A stretch of 64,000 bases of DNA from Bactrocera neohumeralis (Eukaryota > Arthropoda > Insecta > Diptera > Tephritidae), in NCBI RefSeq assembly GCF_024586455.1, contig NW_026089624.1, positions 2,243,320-2,307,319 of the forward strand, in the 5' to 3' direction. This document shows positions 32,490 to 43,455 of the stretch, piece after piece (the first letter of the stretch is position 1; each line of letters starts with the position of its first letter). The position numbers and the translations under genes are program-made. A model generated the notes under the pieces. That model did not search any database and had not been told where the DNA came from. It was given only the letters and a program-made list of their open reading frames with translations.

Positions 32490-34270
32490 TAATTTGTTTT
32501 TTGAGCTTCAATACTTTTATATATACTTATTTTGATATATTTTACAGTGTTTGGTAAAATTTTATTAGCCGGTGAAGCGGATTTTAATTACAGGTATAAT
32601 AACAAGTACGACTGTAGTTTTAGGCATATGAGTACATACGTATGTGCATATGTTAAATAAATAAAGGATATAATACGCTCACTTGGTATTCCTTTGAATG
32701 TTATGTTTTGCAGGGTGCATGTATGCACATAGCTTGCCCTAATGCCTTTTGCGTTTTGGTTCTCTTCCTTTCCTCCTTAAGTTTTGTAACCGCTTCCAGG
32801 TACACCTTATATTTTTGTTGTTTTAAAATTTTGTAGCTATTTTTTGTTCGCGCCCGATTGTTTTGTTTTTGTGTATATTTTATTGCTTAGGCTTAAGTGG
32901 TGAATACAATGACTGCGACAGACTGCAGCAGCAAGAGAGTGAACTGAAAACGTCGTTGTTCATCTTACTACATGTACATATTGAGAAGCAACAACAACAC
33001 AATGGCCGGCATGTACACAAGACAACACAGCTGTCCATTTTGCATGTACACAATTTCGTTGTGGCCATACTAATTCCTCTCACTTCAATGAAATTTTAAT
33101 ATTTTGTTCAAAGTGAAATTTTTTATGCAAAAAATAAGTAAATAGGAAAATATTTTTGCTCTAAATTATCAATTGTTATTACAAATGATATATGTAATAG
33201 AGCTATAATTGAGCTTTTTTATGCTTTTATTTGTAAAATAACTTCAAGTTTGTTCGAGCTGTGAATAATTTTACATTTTACATATTAGTGGCATCACCAC
33301 TCTACCTCCTCTTTCTATCTTCGATTCTACTGTCAACTCTACTGTCGTCATACTGTCGTTGGCAAAAATAGCGAGAACGACAGCTGTCGGCCTGCAGTCG
33401 TGTAGTCGTGCAGCTGTCAAAATAACAGTGTCCATAAGAACGTGTGTATTTTAATATTTGACAGATGTAGTTTGCAGTCTGTCGCGCTTTATGTGTTCAG
33501 CGCTTTAGGCTTAACTTTGTTTTTATTTATGTTTTGTTGTAAGGCCTCGCAACCGACTGTCCGTGTTTTTCCCTTTTTCTGATTGTTGTTTTCTGAGTGT
33601 TGTTCTCTGTTTCTTTTTTTTATATATTTGTAAATGTGTTTGTATATATTGCATTGGCAGATTTTTCAACTACGGTAATTTTCTTCTTTCTGTTTGGTCA
33701 ACTGCACCTTTCGTTTTTTAATGTTAGCACACTGCGCTCTTTTGGCTTGATTGCTTTTTTGTTTGTTTTGGTTTTTGCTTTTTAATTGCACGTACTTACT
33801 TTACAAAATATTGCATGTATTCATTTTGTATTCTGGAAATTCACCGCACTTTTTTTTTTTTTTTTGGGTACAATTTATGGTTTTAATGTGGCAATCTAAT
33901 TTTGTAAATAAATTGAGAAAACTATATGCAGCAAAGTCGTTTCTAATTATAAGACCGCCAGTGTATATATATTTCGGCAATTCACTGCACCTTTGTTTTT
34001 GTTATCGGAATTTTTTTCTTTTGTTTTATGTGTGCATTTGTTGTGTTACTGAGCATTTGCTTTGTTTTGTTTACCGCACTTTTTAAACTTTGTCACCACA
34101 ACTTATGTACACATTTATATACTTATGTTCTTTTCACAGCACTTTGTCACTGTTTAAAAATACATATATGTATGTAAATTGTTTCTGTTTTGGTTTTGTG
34201 GTTTTATTTATTCATTTATTTATTTATTTTATTAAATATCCGAGGTGCCTTTCGGAAAGGCACGAAGGAC
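32490..34270. other. Unassigned AT/T-rich region with one palindromic repeat
   Basis: No coding motif is found. The small Cys-rich minus ORF at 32880-33083 comes from GT/CA-rich DNA. At 33405-33485 is the second copy of the palindromic repeat of 13604-13706. From 33540 to 34260 the DNA is T-rich. A 19-base palindrome GTGCCTTTCGGAAAGGCAC lies at about 34246-34264, close to the end of the Helitron-related segment. Confidence 0.4.
33405..33500. repeat. Palindromic repeat, copy 2
   Basis: The stretch with AACAGTGTCCATAAGAACGT and TATTTTAATATTTGACAGAT matches 13640-13690, apart from a few changes. The left arm is replaced by CAGCTGTC-rich sequence. It shows that this short palindromic element is dispersed. 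Confidence 0.65.
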
Positions 34271-37123
34271 CATGTTTAAACCACTCAATTTTGGGGTATT
34301 CAAAATCAGTTTACACCCGCGATGCCTTTGAGAATTGTTGCGTCAATGATATTGTTCATGATTTGCTTCACGATCAAACGCGTTCTGTTACAGAATTTAG
34401 GAGGTTACAAATTTGGAAGCACTACTGAACAAACTTTTAGGTGTAAAATGTCTTGCGGAACACCAGGCAAATCCAACGAATTCAAAAATTCAGTGGAGTA
34501 ATTCGTAGCTTCATCTTCATTTACCACATAATCGACAGGTTTGAATGAATGCAATAGATCACCAATTTGATTTTGAATTTTAAAATTAATCTCATCCACA
34601 TCCTTGTTCTTCGTTGCCAATATTGCGCGTTCACTTAAGCAATCGTGATTCAAACAATTAACAACAATATTCGCAATCGCTGTACGAATTAGTTCATCTT
34701 TCGATGTAACGAAATTACAAAAATTGGAAATGAAATCAAACCGGTTGTGACATCGACCGGAACTTCACCATTACCGATGGCTATCAGTTGTTTGGAGAAC
34801 ACATCAGCTGTGGGATCGTTTTGTAATGAAACTCGCATATTCGTATTCAATTTAGGTTCCTTCACAAAGCGCCACAAAGACGATGACTTTAAGAAAGCGT
34901 TAACTGCATCAGCAGCAGTTGATTTTGAAATGACAGCTAACATTTGACGGAAATCACCAGACAATAGAATCATAGCACCTCCAAAACGTCTTGAATCATT
35001 GCATAAATCCTTCATGGTCCAATTATCCATTGTGCATTCATCCCAAATGATGATTTTACAACATTGCAAAACTTTTCTCATAGCGGAATTACTAATGTTG
35101 GTGTTGGTGTGGGTTCTTCAACCACTTGCAGAGTAAACGGAAATTTCAGCGCTGAATGTGCTGTCCGGCATCCTTCCACCAACGTAGCTGCTATTTCTGA
35201 GGAAGCAATTGCCGAAACAATTTCAGATCTCGAACCAATAGTAGCCAAAAAAAAAGAAATCAGAAATGTTTTTCCAGTACCACCAGGAGCATCGATAAAA
35301 AATATTCCCCCATTTCCGTCATCAATCGCCTTCATCAATGTTTCATACACGATTTTCTGCTCAGGATTTAACAATGGAACATTATCACAAACCATTCGGC
35401 TCAATTCGTCTCAATCAGATTCACGTTCTCGTTCTAATTCTTGATTGAAAGCATCGTAAATTTAACGATTGCGCGGTGGTATTCCTAAAGTATACAACAA
35501 ATTGCCGCTAATAAGCACACATACATATATCCTCAATCGCATACAACGATTCATTATGAATCTCATCAGTCATTCCCAAATTGAAATCTTCGGTTGCAGC
35601 ACGAATTTGATGTAAAAAATCAAATCAGCAATTGAAAACGTTGACAGGCATCACGATATGTAGGACAGAGAACTCCATCGACGGTTCGAAGTGGCTCGAA
35701 TGAAGTTGGCCCACGAATATTCACCAACAGTGATCGCATATAGAAACATTCTGTATTACTGGATGGATGCACTGTGTAAATACGACCGATGGCATCTGTT
35801 GAGAATACATTTGGATAATCCGGAACTCGCTCGCCTTGCTTTCGATGAAGCATTCCAATTGTAATAACAGGGCATCTGAGAGTAGAGCAATGTTCGTGCG
35901 AATGGATCACTCTCACATGTTGAAAAGAAACTGGTCAATGTTGTAGCTGATGGTTCTTCAGAAATTAAAAAATCCGCCAAAGAGCCTCATTTCAACTAAC
36001 ATATCTTCCAATTTGATACCGTGTTACTTCATCATCGGCACCAAAACATCGCAACACCAAACGCAGCCGTATCACTACCTTTTGTAATATACTTGCAAAC
36101 GTATTTGTTTGCTTTAATCGAAATACAGTCCTCCACATTGATATGCGCATCAAATGTTTTGCAAAGTAGTGGTGAATATGAAACAATCCAAATGTTATCG
36201 ACAACAATATCATTTCGTTTCACTTTCAATGAAACTGCTCTGCCATTATCATCAGGTAAACGACGTCGATAGAGTGGGTATCCGTCGTTGCCTGCAATAG
36301 CTCCCGCAGTGAGAGGACGAGGGTAAAATTTAGAACACTTGCCATTAGCCATGCACGGTGAATCCATGTTATTGTTGCCACACGGTCCGTGAATCATAGG
36401 TATTCTTGATGACTATATCATACAATTCTTGATCAATTTCTGGATCCGATATCTCTGCACAAATGACAGCATCGATTTCGTCTGGTCGAATCTTTTCATC
36501 GAACAAAAGTAGAATATGCGTGCGGCAGACCTGTCTTCTGCCATTCAACAGAATACATCCAGCATCGAACATCACCAAATACACACTGTATAGTAAGGAA
36601 ATGCATTAGAACATTCAGCTTCTGTCTGAACGATCATCTGTTAGCATTCTGTCTAACGCATTCTTAAATAATCCAATCAATGCATTATGGTCCTGAACCA
36701 TTCGTTGCAATTCTCTGATGATGTCTTCATTGGTTCTGTTGTACAATGCACTATGACGGTTTATTTGATCGCTCTCGATCACAATGAAATTGATTTGCAA
36801 GAAATTGTATTCGTCATCAGTAAGGGGCAATAACGACTTAGCACGATGATGCACCTTAGCTTGAATGGTTACGAATTCAAAGTTATTAAAATCCGATCAC
36901 TCAAAGGAAACGGAAGATTACTCTTTCGAGCAGATATTACCTTAAACGACAGATTATATCCTCTTTCGTTGATAATTGATGCAGCGAAAGAAGTAATTTG
37001 AAAGCACCCATTATAGTTCTGAACATTTGCTAAAAATTGGTTTGATTCTGTTATTCCGCCTTCTAGATACGTCGCAATGGCTCCAGTGGCGATGGCAATG
37101 TTGGCAATTTAGCTTTTCCACTA

Positions 37124-37254
37124 TCAATAGTTGTTGTATGCCCGCATTGCAACGCATTGAAATTTCCAAGAGAAATACTTGGATTGTGTTGCCATCCAAG
37201 CATTTCTCTTGGAAATTTCAATGCGTTGCAATGCGGGCATACAACAACTATTGA
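37124..37254. repeat. 60-bp inverted duplication inside the Helitron N-terminus
   Basis: 37124-37183 and 37194-37254 are inverse copies with one mismatch and a ~10-base spacer. The stretch codes for the zinc-finger region (CNALKFPREM) in one arm and antisense-derived residues in the other. The frame stays open through it. Confidence 0.92.
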
Positions 37255-37547
37255 TCCAATTTTATTGACAAAAAGAGATCGATAATCGAAAGCACAATCA
37301 TATCGGAATGCTACTCGAAGCAAATTGACATTACCAGCACGCCTTCTTTGCAGTTGTTGTGTTGTTTTCAGTATTTATTCGTCGACTTTGCACCAATAAT
37401 TTTCCACATTGATTTACTCTACGACTTTGGTATGCCAATCTACGCGAATCGATTACAGCCTGCTGTTGTTTTTCTGTTTGTTGCGCAATGTTTCTATCAT
37501 CTTGACTCATATTATCACGATGAGTCGACACTGCTCGTGCACCAGGG

Positions 37548-37763
37548 GCCTATTCTGTAACTCGATTCGAAAAAAAATTTACTCGAATTCGGATTTTTTA
37601 TATTCTGTAACTCGATTTTCGCATTTTCAAGCCAATTTTCGAATAAATTATTCGTTGGCTTTTGAGTTTCAGGCACAGGGTGGTACAACTTTCGCATAAT
37701 TATAAAGTAGGCTCGAATTTCGAATAGAATACATTTCCGAATCGAGATACAGAATAGGGCCCC
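37548..37763. mobile_element. Small MITE inserted in the Helitron N-terminus
   Basis: The left end reads GGGGCCTATTCTGTAACTCG from about 37548 and the right end is the inverse, ending CAGAATAGGGCCCC at 37763. The inverted repeats are about 25 bp. Removing the ~215 bp rejoins the Helitron start (37805-37764) with the next frame (37531 downward). No convincing target-site duplication is visible. The family is not identified. Confidence 0.8.
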
Positions 37764-37805
37764 AGTTGAACGTCGGCCTAAATTAGACCTTCTCGTTGGT
37801 GGCAT

Positions 37806-38765
37806 TATGAAGAACAACTGCAATACAATGATATCCCGAATAGAAATTTGAAAACAATGAAACAACAATAGAAACGTACCACTTCTTAGAGACAAATCCC
37901 AATAGCCAACCAATAATGCTTATATCACAAATATTGTATCCAATTTCAATGAATTTTTTGTATGATTTTCAGTCATAGAAATAAATTATCTGATTTAGCA
38001 AATCATGATTTGTTGATTTTCAACATACAGTGTTGAAGAAAACCTTTGGAAATTAAGGAAGTAATTCCTAAAATCTTTAAAAGTGCTTGGTGGATTTACA
38101 GGACGAATTAGGTATATCAAAAAATTATCTAGAGCTTTTAAAAAATGGCATTCATTTCTATTCTTCTATGTACATATTCTCGTTATCAATTTTAATTCTC
38201 AAAAACTCACCAAATCGCAATGACATAATCCGAATCTGTAATGCGAAATGGTCGGCAAACGTTATTCGATCGAACAAAACACGAGTTCGCAAATTGCAAT
38301 ATGGACGGTGAAACAGCAAGTTATGAAGAAACTGCGCAATTGAATCGTATGCCACAATAGAGCTATGAATAAAATAGAAGAGAAACGAAACGTCAAGTCC
38401 ATGTAAAAGGGAAAACAACGTCACCATCAACAGTTTTTTAGTCAACGTGAACAGCGCCACTACTTATGAAACAAAATTGGCTTCTCCATTGATCGATAAC
38501 AGATGGCGTTAGTTTACGTGTCTATCTCACAGTTCAATTGTGATACGATATGTTACATTCAAATTTGATTCTTTTTTGGTTGTTGCTAAAATAAATAAAT
38601 ACAAAAAGAAAGAAAATATTAAAAAAAAACGAAAAAGAATGGTCGTAACACGCTGAGTGGTCAAAATAAGACATTTTGAAATTAAGATTTTTTGATCTTT
38701 TTTTGATTTTTTCTTACTTTTTTTTAACCCGTGCAGAGAAAATATCTTTCCATCAAAGTACAAAT
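37806..38765. other. Helitron upstream flank, unassigned
   Basis: It lies upstream of the Helitron start codon and may include its 5' end, but I could not define the TC terminus. ORFs in it show no motif. Confidence 0.4.
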
Positions 38766-39316
38766 CATCAAAATCGAACTATGGGATTATATCGCTTCGG
38801 ACACTTTTTTTTTTATTTTTATACGTAGATATAAATGATCAGATTGTTGAAACAAATTGAAATCCGTGTCTGTCTATCCGTCCGTGCAAGCTGTAACTTG
38901 AGTAAAAATTGAGATATCTCGATGAAATTTGGTATGTGGTAGTAAAAAGGAAATTACGTGTTCGTAGATGGCCGTAATCGGAACACTGCCACGCCCACAA
39001 AACGTCATTACCGGAACACTTAAAAAGTGCCATAATTAAGCACCAAATTAAGATATGCTGTATTTTGCAAAGGGGATCGCAGTAGCATCATCATCAGGGG
39101 CATCTGTGTGCAAAAAATTTTGTAAAAGTAGGGGTGGCTCCGACCTCTAAAAAGTTTAATGCACATACCTTGTAAACTGCTCAAGCTAGAACAACCAAAT
39201 TTGCTCAACGTAAATACTAAACTTCTACCAACAGTGTGAAAATTGATTAAATCGGTGGATAACCCCGCTCACTCCTCATATAACAGTGCTGTTCAAAACA
39301 ACTAAAAGCACAGTAA
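38766..39316 (-). repeat. Dispersed repeat family A, partial copy
   Basis: CTGTCTATCCGTCCGTGCAAG, GCTGTAACTTGAGTAAAAAT and GGAACACTGCCACGCCCACA appear in the same order as in 4548-5340. It is cut by RTE-like copy f at 39317. Confidence 0.7.
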
Positions 39317-40735
39317 ACTTTTCCAAGACTTGGCGCATGGTGAATATCTGGTCGGTTGTTGATTTGCCAGGTCTAAAGCCACACTGATAAGGTCCAATCA
39401 CTTTGTTGTCGGTGGGCTTTAATCTTTCACACAATACGCTCGATAGAAAATTGTATGCGATGTTGAGGAGGCTTTTCCCACGATAGTTGCCGCAGATTGT
39501 GGGGTCTCCTTTTTTTATGGATTGGGCAGAGCACACTTAAATTCCAATCGTTGGGCATGCTTTCGTCCAACAATATTTTACAAAGAAGCTGATGCATGCT
39601 CCTTCTCAGTTCTTCGCCACCGTGTTTGAATAGCTCGGCCAGCAATCCATCGACCCAGCCACTTTGCTGTTTTTCAGGCGGGTAATTGCTATTCGAACTT
39701 CTTCATGGTCGGGCAATGGAACGTCTGCTCCATCGTCATCGATTGGGGAATCGGGTTCTAGGGCGGGTGCGAATCTTGGCTGCAACAAGATAGTGGTCCG
39801 AGTCGATGTTAGGACCTCGTAGCGTAAACATGTCTACAACACTGGAGCTGTGTCTTCCGTCTATCACAACATGATCGATCTGGTTGGTGGATTTTCATTC
39901 CGGAGACAGCCAGGTACCTTGATGTATTTGCTTGTGCTGGAATCTAGTACTACAGATAACCATATTTCGGGCCCGGCGAAGTCGATCAGCCTCAACCCAT
40001 TTGGGGATGTTTCGTCGTGGAGGCTGAATTAACGCACAATATTGCCAAAAATACCTTCTTTGCCCACCCTGGTGTTAACGTCGCCAAACACGATTTTGAA
40101 ATCGTGGCGGGGGCAGCTCTCACAGGCGCGCTCTAAGCGCTCATAGAGGGCGTCCTTCTCTTCCGTCGGGGCGTCTTCACAAATCAGCGATATGTTGATG
40201 CGGATTGTGGCTAGACGTTCATTCACCGGAGTGATTGATAGTACTCGGCGACGGAGTCTCTTTCCCACCACGAATCCAACACCAAACTTTCGCTCCTTTA
40301 TATGACCACTGTAGTAAATGCCACAAGGACCTACTCGTCGCTGTCCTGTCCCGTCCATCGCATTTCTTGGACGGCGGTGATGTCAGCCTTTATTTTCGTG
40401 AGGAATCAACCAGCTGGGCAGTAGCACCTTCCCAATTAAGGGACCGGACATTCCATTATTTCGTTTGCCATGGTTGTCATCAAAAGGGGGGTCTCTCATG
40501 CGAGGCTTATTCTACTTTTCATTGGGTGTATGTTTTTACGTGGCGGGTCCCAAACCCAGCGCACAACCCTTTGTAGGGGATGTTTCGCCTTCAAACGGAT
40601 GTTCTTAGGCTACCGAGAGGATACTAGGTCAAAGACCGGAAGTCGTCAGCTGCTTGAGTCATATGTAAAAGAATCGTTTCTGGTCACTGCCAAGTGAACT
40701 TCTACACATGACTCCATCCTCAGTAGTAGTCTGAC
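39317..40735 (-). mobile_element. RTE-like non-LTR retrotransposon, copy f (internal deletion)
   Basis: The minus strand starts at the 5' leader near 40735 and keeps a good endonuclease piece at 40029-40358 (GQRRVGPCGIYYSGHIKERK, ISLICEDAPTEEKD, FGDVNTRVGKEGIF). It continues through the C-terminal endonuclease region (PKWVEADRLRRARN-like and HHVVIDGRHSS-like, 39850-40020), then jumps to the RT entry (DSPIDDDGADVPLPDHEEV) near 39750 and the RT fingers at 39276-39536 (GPYQCGFRPGKSTTDQIFTM). It ends there, so the palm and 3' end are missing. The jump at about 39755 marks an internal deletion of the linker. Confidence 0.75.
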
Positions 40736-40839
40736 TACATAATGCAAAAAACCGCGCGTAAAAAAAATTAAAATAACGGCACTTAGAAGCATATATGTAC
40801 AATGTTGCCAGTAAGCAACATCGGGCCTGAAAAGGTTAA

Positions 40840-41163
40840 GGTGTAAAACCAATCATATAGAATAAAGTCAGCCGGAAGTTCGAAAATCCTAAAATTAGTT
40901 AAATAGGAGCTATGCCAAGTTTTCGCTAAAATTTATCTATTTTAAGCAGAAAGATACACTGTTACGAATAAAACACGCTCACTTATTTTCATTGGCATAA
41001 TTCGCATATTGTCCGATATATGCGGTACAAAGTCACACCGAAGTTCGAAAATCTTTATTTTAAATATGTTAGGGGCTAGGGAAGTATTGGTCCGATTCAA
41101 CCCATTTTTGACATACAGACATACCTTTACAAGAGAAGGATTACCTTTTAATTTCAGCTGTAT
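40840..41163 (+). repeat. Dispersed repeat family C, copy 1
   Basis: It shares AAAGTCAGCCGGAAGTTCG, GATACACTGTTA, CCGATATATGC, AAGTATTGGTCCGATTCAA and ACATACAGACATACC with 61580-61920, in the same order. It has no coding capacity. A mariner-like fragment abuts it on the right. Confidence 0.75.
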
Positions 41164-41720
41164 ACAAGGAGCCTTCCAAAGTAAACAGGACTTTTTGAAT
41201 CTAGCGCCCCCTGGTGTCGCCATCTACATATATGTCGACTGGGGCGTTAGAATCTGCTATCTTTCGATTGTCCAGTGAGAATTGTATGACGTTGCATTGA
41301 TTGGAAGTGAAGTTATTGCGTTTAAGGTGTTATTATGTTTGTGTTATCGGTGCGAAAATGAGCTTCGAGCAAGGAGCCAACATTAAATTTTGTTTTAAAA
41401 TTGGTAAAAGTTTTACCGAAACGTTTCAATTGATTAAACAAGTTTGATGATTGTCTATCCCGTAGCAGAGTGCACAAGTGGTTAAACGTTTCAAAATGGT
41501 CGTGAGGACTTAAATGACGATCAACATGTGGGCGAATCAAAGTCCGTGATCACCGGAAATTCCATCAAAACTGTGCATGAATTAATCAAAATCAGCCGAA
41601 ATCATCATTGAAATTCATGGAAATGGAATTAAACATCTCCAAAACATCGATTTATCGCATTTTGACCGAACGTTTACCAAAAACGTCCAAAACAAAGTGC
41701 TTGGCAGTAAGCAAGATATC
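41164..41720 (+). pseudogene. Mariner-like transposase N-terminal fragment
   Basis: The ATG at 41358 opens MSFEQGANIKFCFKIGKSFT, a mariner-type helix-turn-helix start. After a stop and frameshift near 41440, sequence for SRSRVHKWFKRFQNGRED and the second helix-turn-helix region ISKTSIYRILTERL follows to about 41690. The DDE domain is absent. This lineage differs from that at 11331-12394. Upstream bases from 41164 could include its end, but no inverted partner was found. Confidence 0.65.
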
Positions 41721-42765
41721 TCTGGTCCAAATTATCTGAAAACCAAAAACCCAAAATATTTAGTTTTGTGATAAATAAATACAGGTAATGATCGAAGGTC
41801 TAGTCAAAATTTTGATTTTTGACAAAATGGCGGCTATTAAAAAAAAAAAATTCAGTTTTTCATGAAAATTTTTCACTTTCAAAGTGGCTTAAAAAATCGA
41901 AATTATTGTCCAAAACCATATTCCTTCGATCATTACCTGAAAAATATATCTGAGTAAGTCGTGTGAAAAGTTACAAAATTCATAAGAAATAAAAAATTTT
42001 CCCAAAAATAATCAAATTTCAACTGTTAATATCTTTTCAACGTTTGGGTTTACGAAAAAATCGTAATAGACCTTTTTTGTAGAGCATTCAATTTCTTACA
42101 AAATCTAAGGAACAAGATATTTTTTCAAGTAGTTGGAAGCGAGATATAAATTTTTCTATCTGATAATAAGAAAAAATAGAAAACTGTATGTAGGAGGACC
42201 TTCCCGTTACAATTAAAAACTCATGTTTGGAGAGGCTTTCTTAGAGGTGTCTAGGAACCTATTTTTCCGAGTACGAAACGGAAAAAAAAAATTTTTGTTT
42301 GAATCACTCTAATATACATACATACATATGTATATATGTACAACTATAAGTTATCGGGCCTTTTACTTCGAAAACGGCACCGAAAACAATGTTTTTTTAA
42401 TTTTTTGTAAGAACCGTATCGCATCGGAAGGTCGCATTCTTATATGCACGTCATTACGGACGGTCTGACCTATTCCCTACAATGGCATGTAATCCAGCCT
42501 GGACCGAACTAAATAAGACGTTGATGGCCGCTTGAAAAATAACGGACCGATACGACATCGTTGCTCTAGTATTTCATATAAAGGTAGAAAAACTGGTCAG
42601 TCTCTTTAGTAAAGGTCAGGTGTTTGGTAAAGTGCAGTGTTTTATGCACAATTAAGAGTGGCGAAAACGGAGACATTTATTAGTGGGGCTAAAAGAGAAA
42701 TTGCGTCTTAGCTAATTTGACGAAGTTGTTTCTACAGAGTTTCTCTACCACAGCGAAGATGCCAC
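41721..42765. repeat. AT-rich region with a 17-bp inverted pair
   Basis: CAGGTAATGATCGAAGG at 41784-41800 is inverted at 41924-41940, bounding ~140 bp. The rest is A-rich with runs of homopurine. It may be a MITE core. No gene is seen. Confidence 0.45.
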
Positions 42766-42769
42766 CGTC

Positions 42770-43120
42770 ACTGAAAGCATTATCCGCGGACCATGGGGAG
42801 TACTGAACCGTATGAACCCTTGCATGAAAGACGGAAAAGTCCAAAAAATATCCACGCGAGTTTTTAAACAGATACACGAACGAATAAAAATGGTTCCACG
42901 ATACGCAAACGAATGAAAATGGCCCTAGGAATGGAGACGTACTGTTAATTTAAATCCGAGAGGCAACACGGAAAGCTTGTATGTGGACAGCCCATATTCA
43001 CCGCTGCTTTGCAAAATTTGTAACGCTCACATAAATGTGGACTTTTGCTGCTCGGTCCAGGTTATCAAATATAACGAAACACGTGCAATTTACAAAGGCA
43101 AATCTGCGAGACCAAGTTGC
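42770..43120 (+). pseudogene. Helitron Rep fragment (plus strand)
   Basis: 42780-42960 resembles IxGPxGxLNxMNPCMKDGK, then a decayed part, then LNPRGNTESLYVDSPYSPLL and HINVDFCCSVQVIKY (42977-43065). These are the same Rep blocks as in the Helitron at 34405-37805, in a clearly different lineage. The helicase half of probably the same element appears at 46715-48065, beyond the antisense Jockey-like element. Confidence 0.7.
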
Positions 43121-43455
43121 AACAACGCCTTTTTTCCACCTGTGCAAGAAAAACGAGTTTACTCGGTAATTGTTTTATGTAGAAGGGCCAATATAGTACA
43201 CATGAAAAGAATCAGGAAATGAATTCAGTGTGCTCTTACAGGGCGCACCCGTCGACGGTTGACGTGCCGTTAAAGCCTCAGATGCACTTTCTTTTTTTGT
43301 TATTACAAACATTTTTAAAACTTTAACAATGTTTGATAGCACTACAACTAGTTTCAAAAACGAACGAGCAGTTTGATTTGAATAACCTAAAAACAAATTA
43401 CATAGAAATTAATTGTAATATTCATATATATGTGTATGGTATATAATTAATTCCT
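43121..43455. other. Unassigned; flank of the Jockey-like element's 3' end
   Basis: It holds the region just after the Jockey-like stop codon at 43456 (its 3' side on the minus strand). No poly-A tail is distinct, apart from T/A-rich stretches. Nothing else is recognised. Confidence 0.4.

Larger units (their letters stand above)
28279..34323. repeat. 52-bp direct repeat flanking 6 kb (28279-28330 and 34272-34323)
   Basis: ATGTTTAAACCACTCAATTT and the bases that follow, to CACCCGCGAT, occur at both places with one mismatch in 52. The left copy abuts the TA duplication of the mariner derivative; the right copy abuts the truncated Helitron. It could be a TE end or a recombination scar. Confidence 0.75.
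34405..37805 (-). pseudogene. Helitron Rep/PIF1-helicase, most complete copy
   Basis: The minus-strand ORF begins at ATG 37805 (MPPTRRSNLGRR), then an N-terminal Arg/Gln-rich part (37331-37531), a zinc-finger-like part with CPHCNALKFPREM (37063-37323), and the Rep region 36032-36854 with KIRPDEID, then MIHGPCG, CSKFYPRPL, YPLYRRRLPDD, HINVEDC and NKYVCKYITKGSD. 35620-35980 has DAIGRIYTVHPSS and RGPTSFEPLRTVDG. The helicase follows: Walker A GGTGKT at about 35267-35284, Walker B IIIWDEC near 35050, LSGDFRQ, then LSERAILATKN near 34630. The final C-terminal motifs are missing. The Rep HUH motif near 36517-36522 is split by a frameshift (LPHA in one frame, THILL in the next), so it is dead. A MITE and an inverted duplication interrupt the N-terminal part. 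Confidence 0.85.

Noticed and set aside
32880..33083. Small Cys-rich ORF on the minus strand
   Set aside because: Its cysteines come from GT/CA-rich DNA; there is no signal peptide or regular knottin spacing, so no toxin- or peptide-like call is made.
34246..34264. Palindrome GTGCCTTTCGGAAAGGCAC as the Helitron 3' hairpin
   Set aside because: It is near the right place for a minus-strand Helitron, but no CTRR end follows at the expected distance, and the C-terminal helicase is deleted here.
33597..34428. Hydrophobic ORFs suggesting membrane proteins
   Set aside because: They come from T-rich DNA (Phe/Leu codons), lack motifs, and overlap in several frames.
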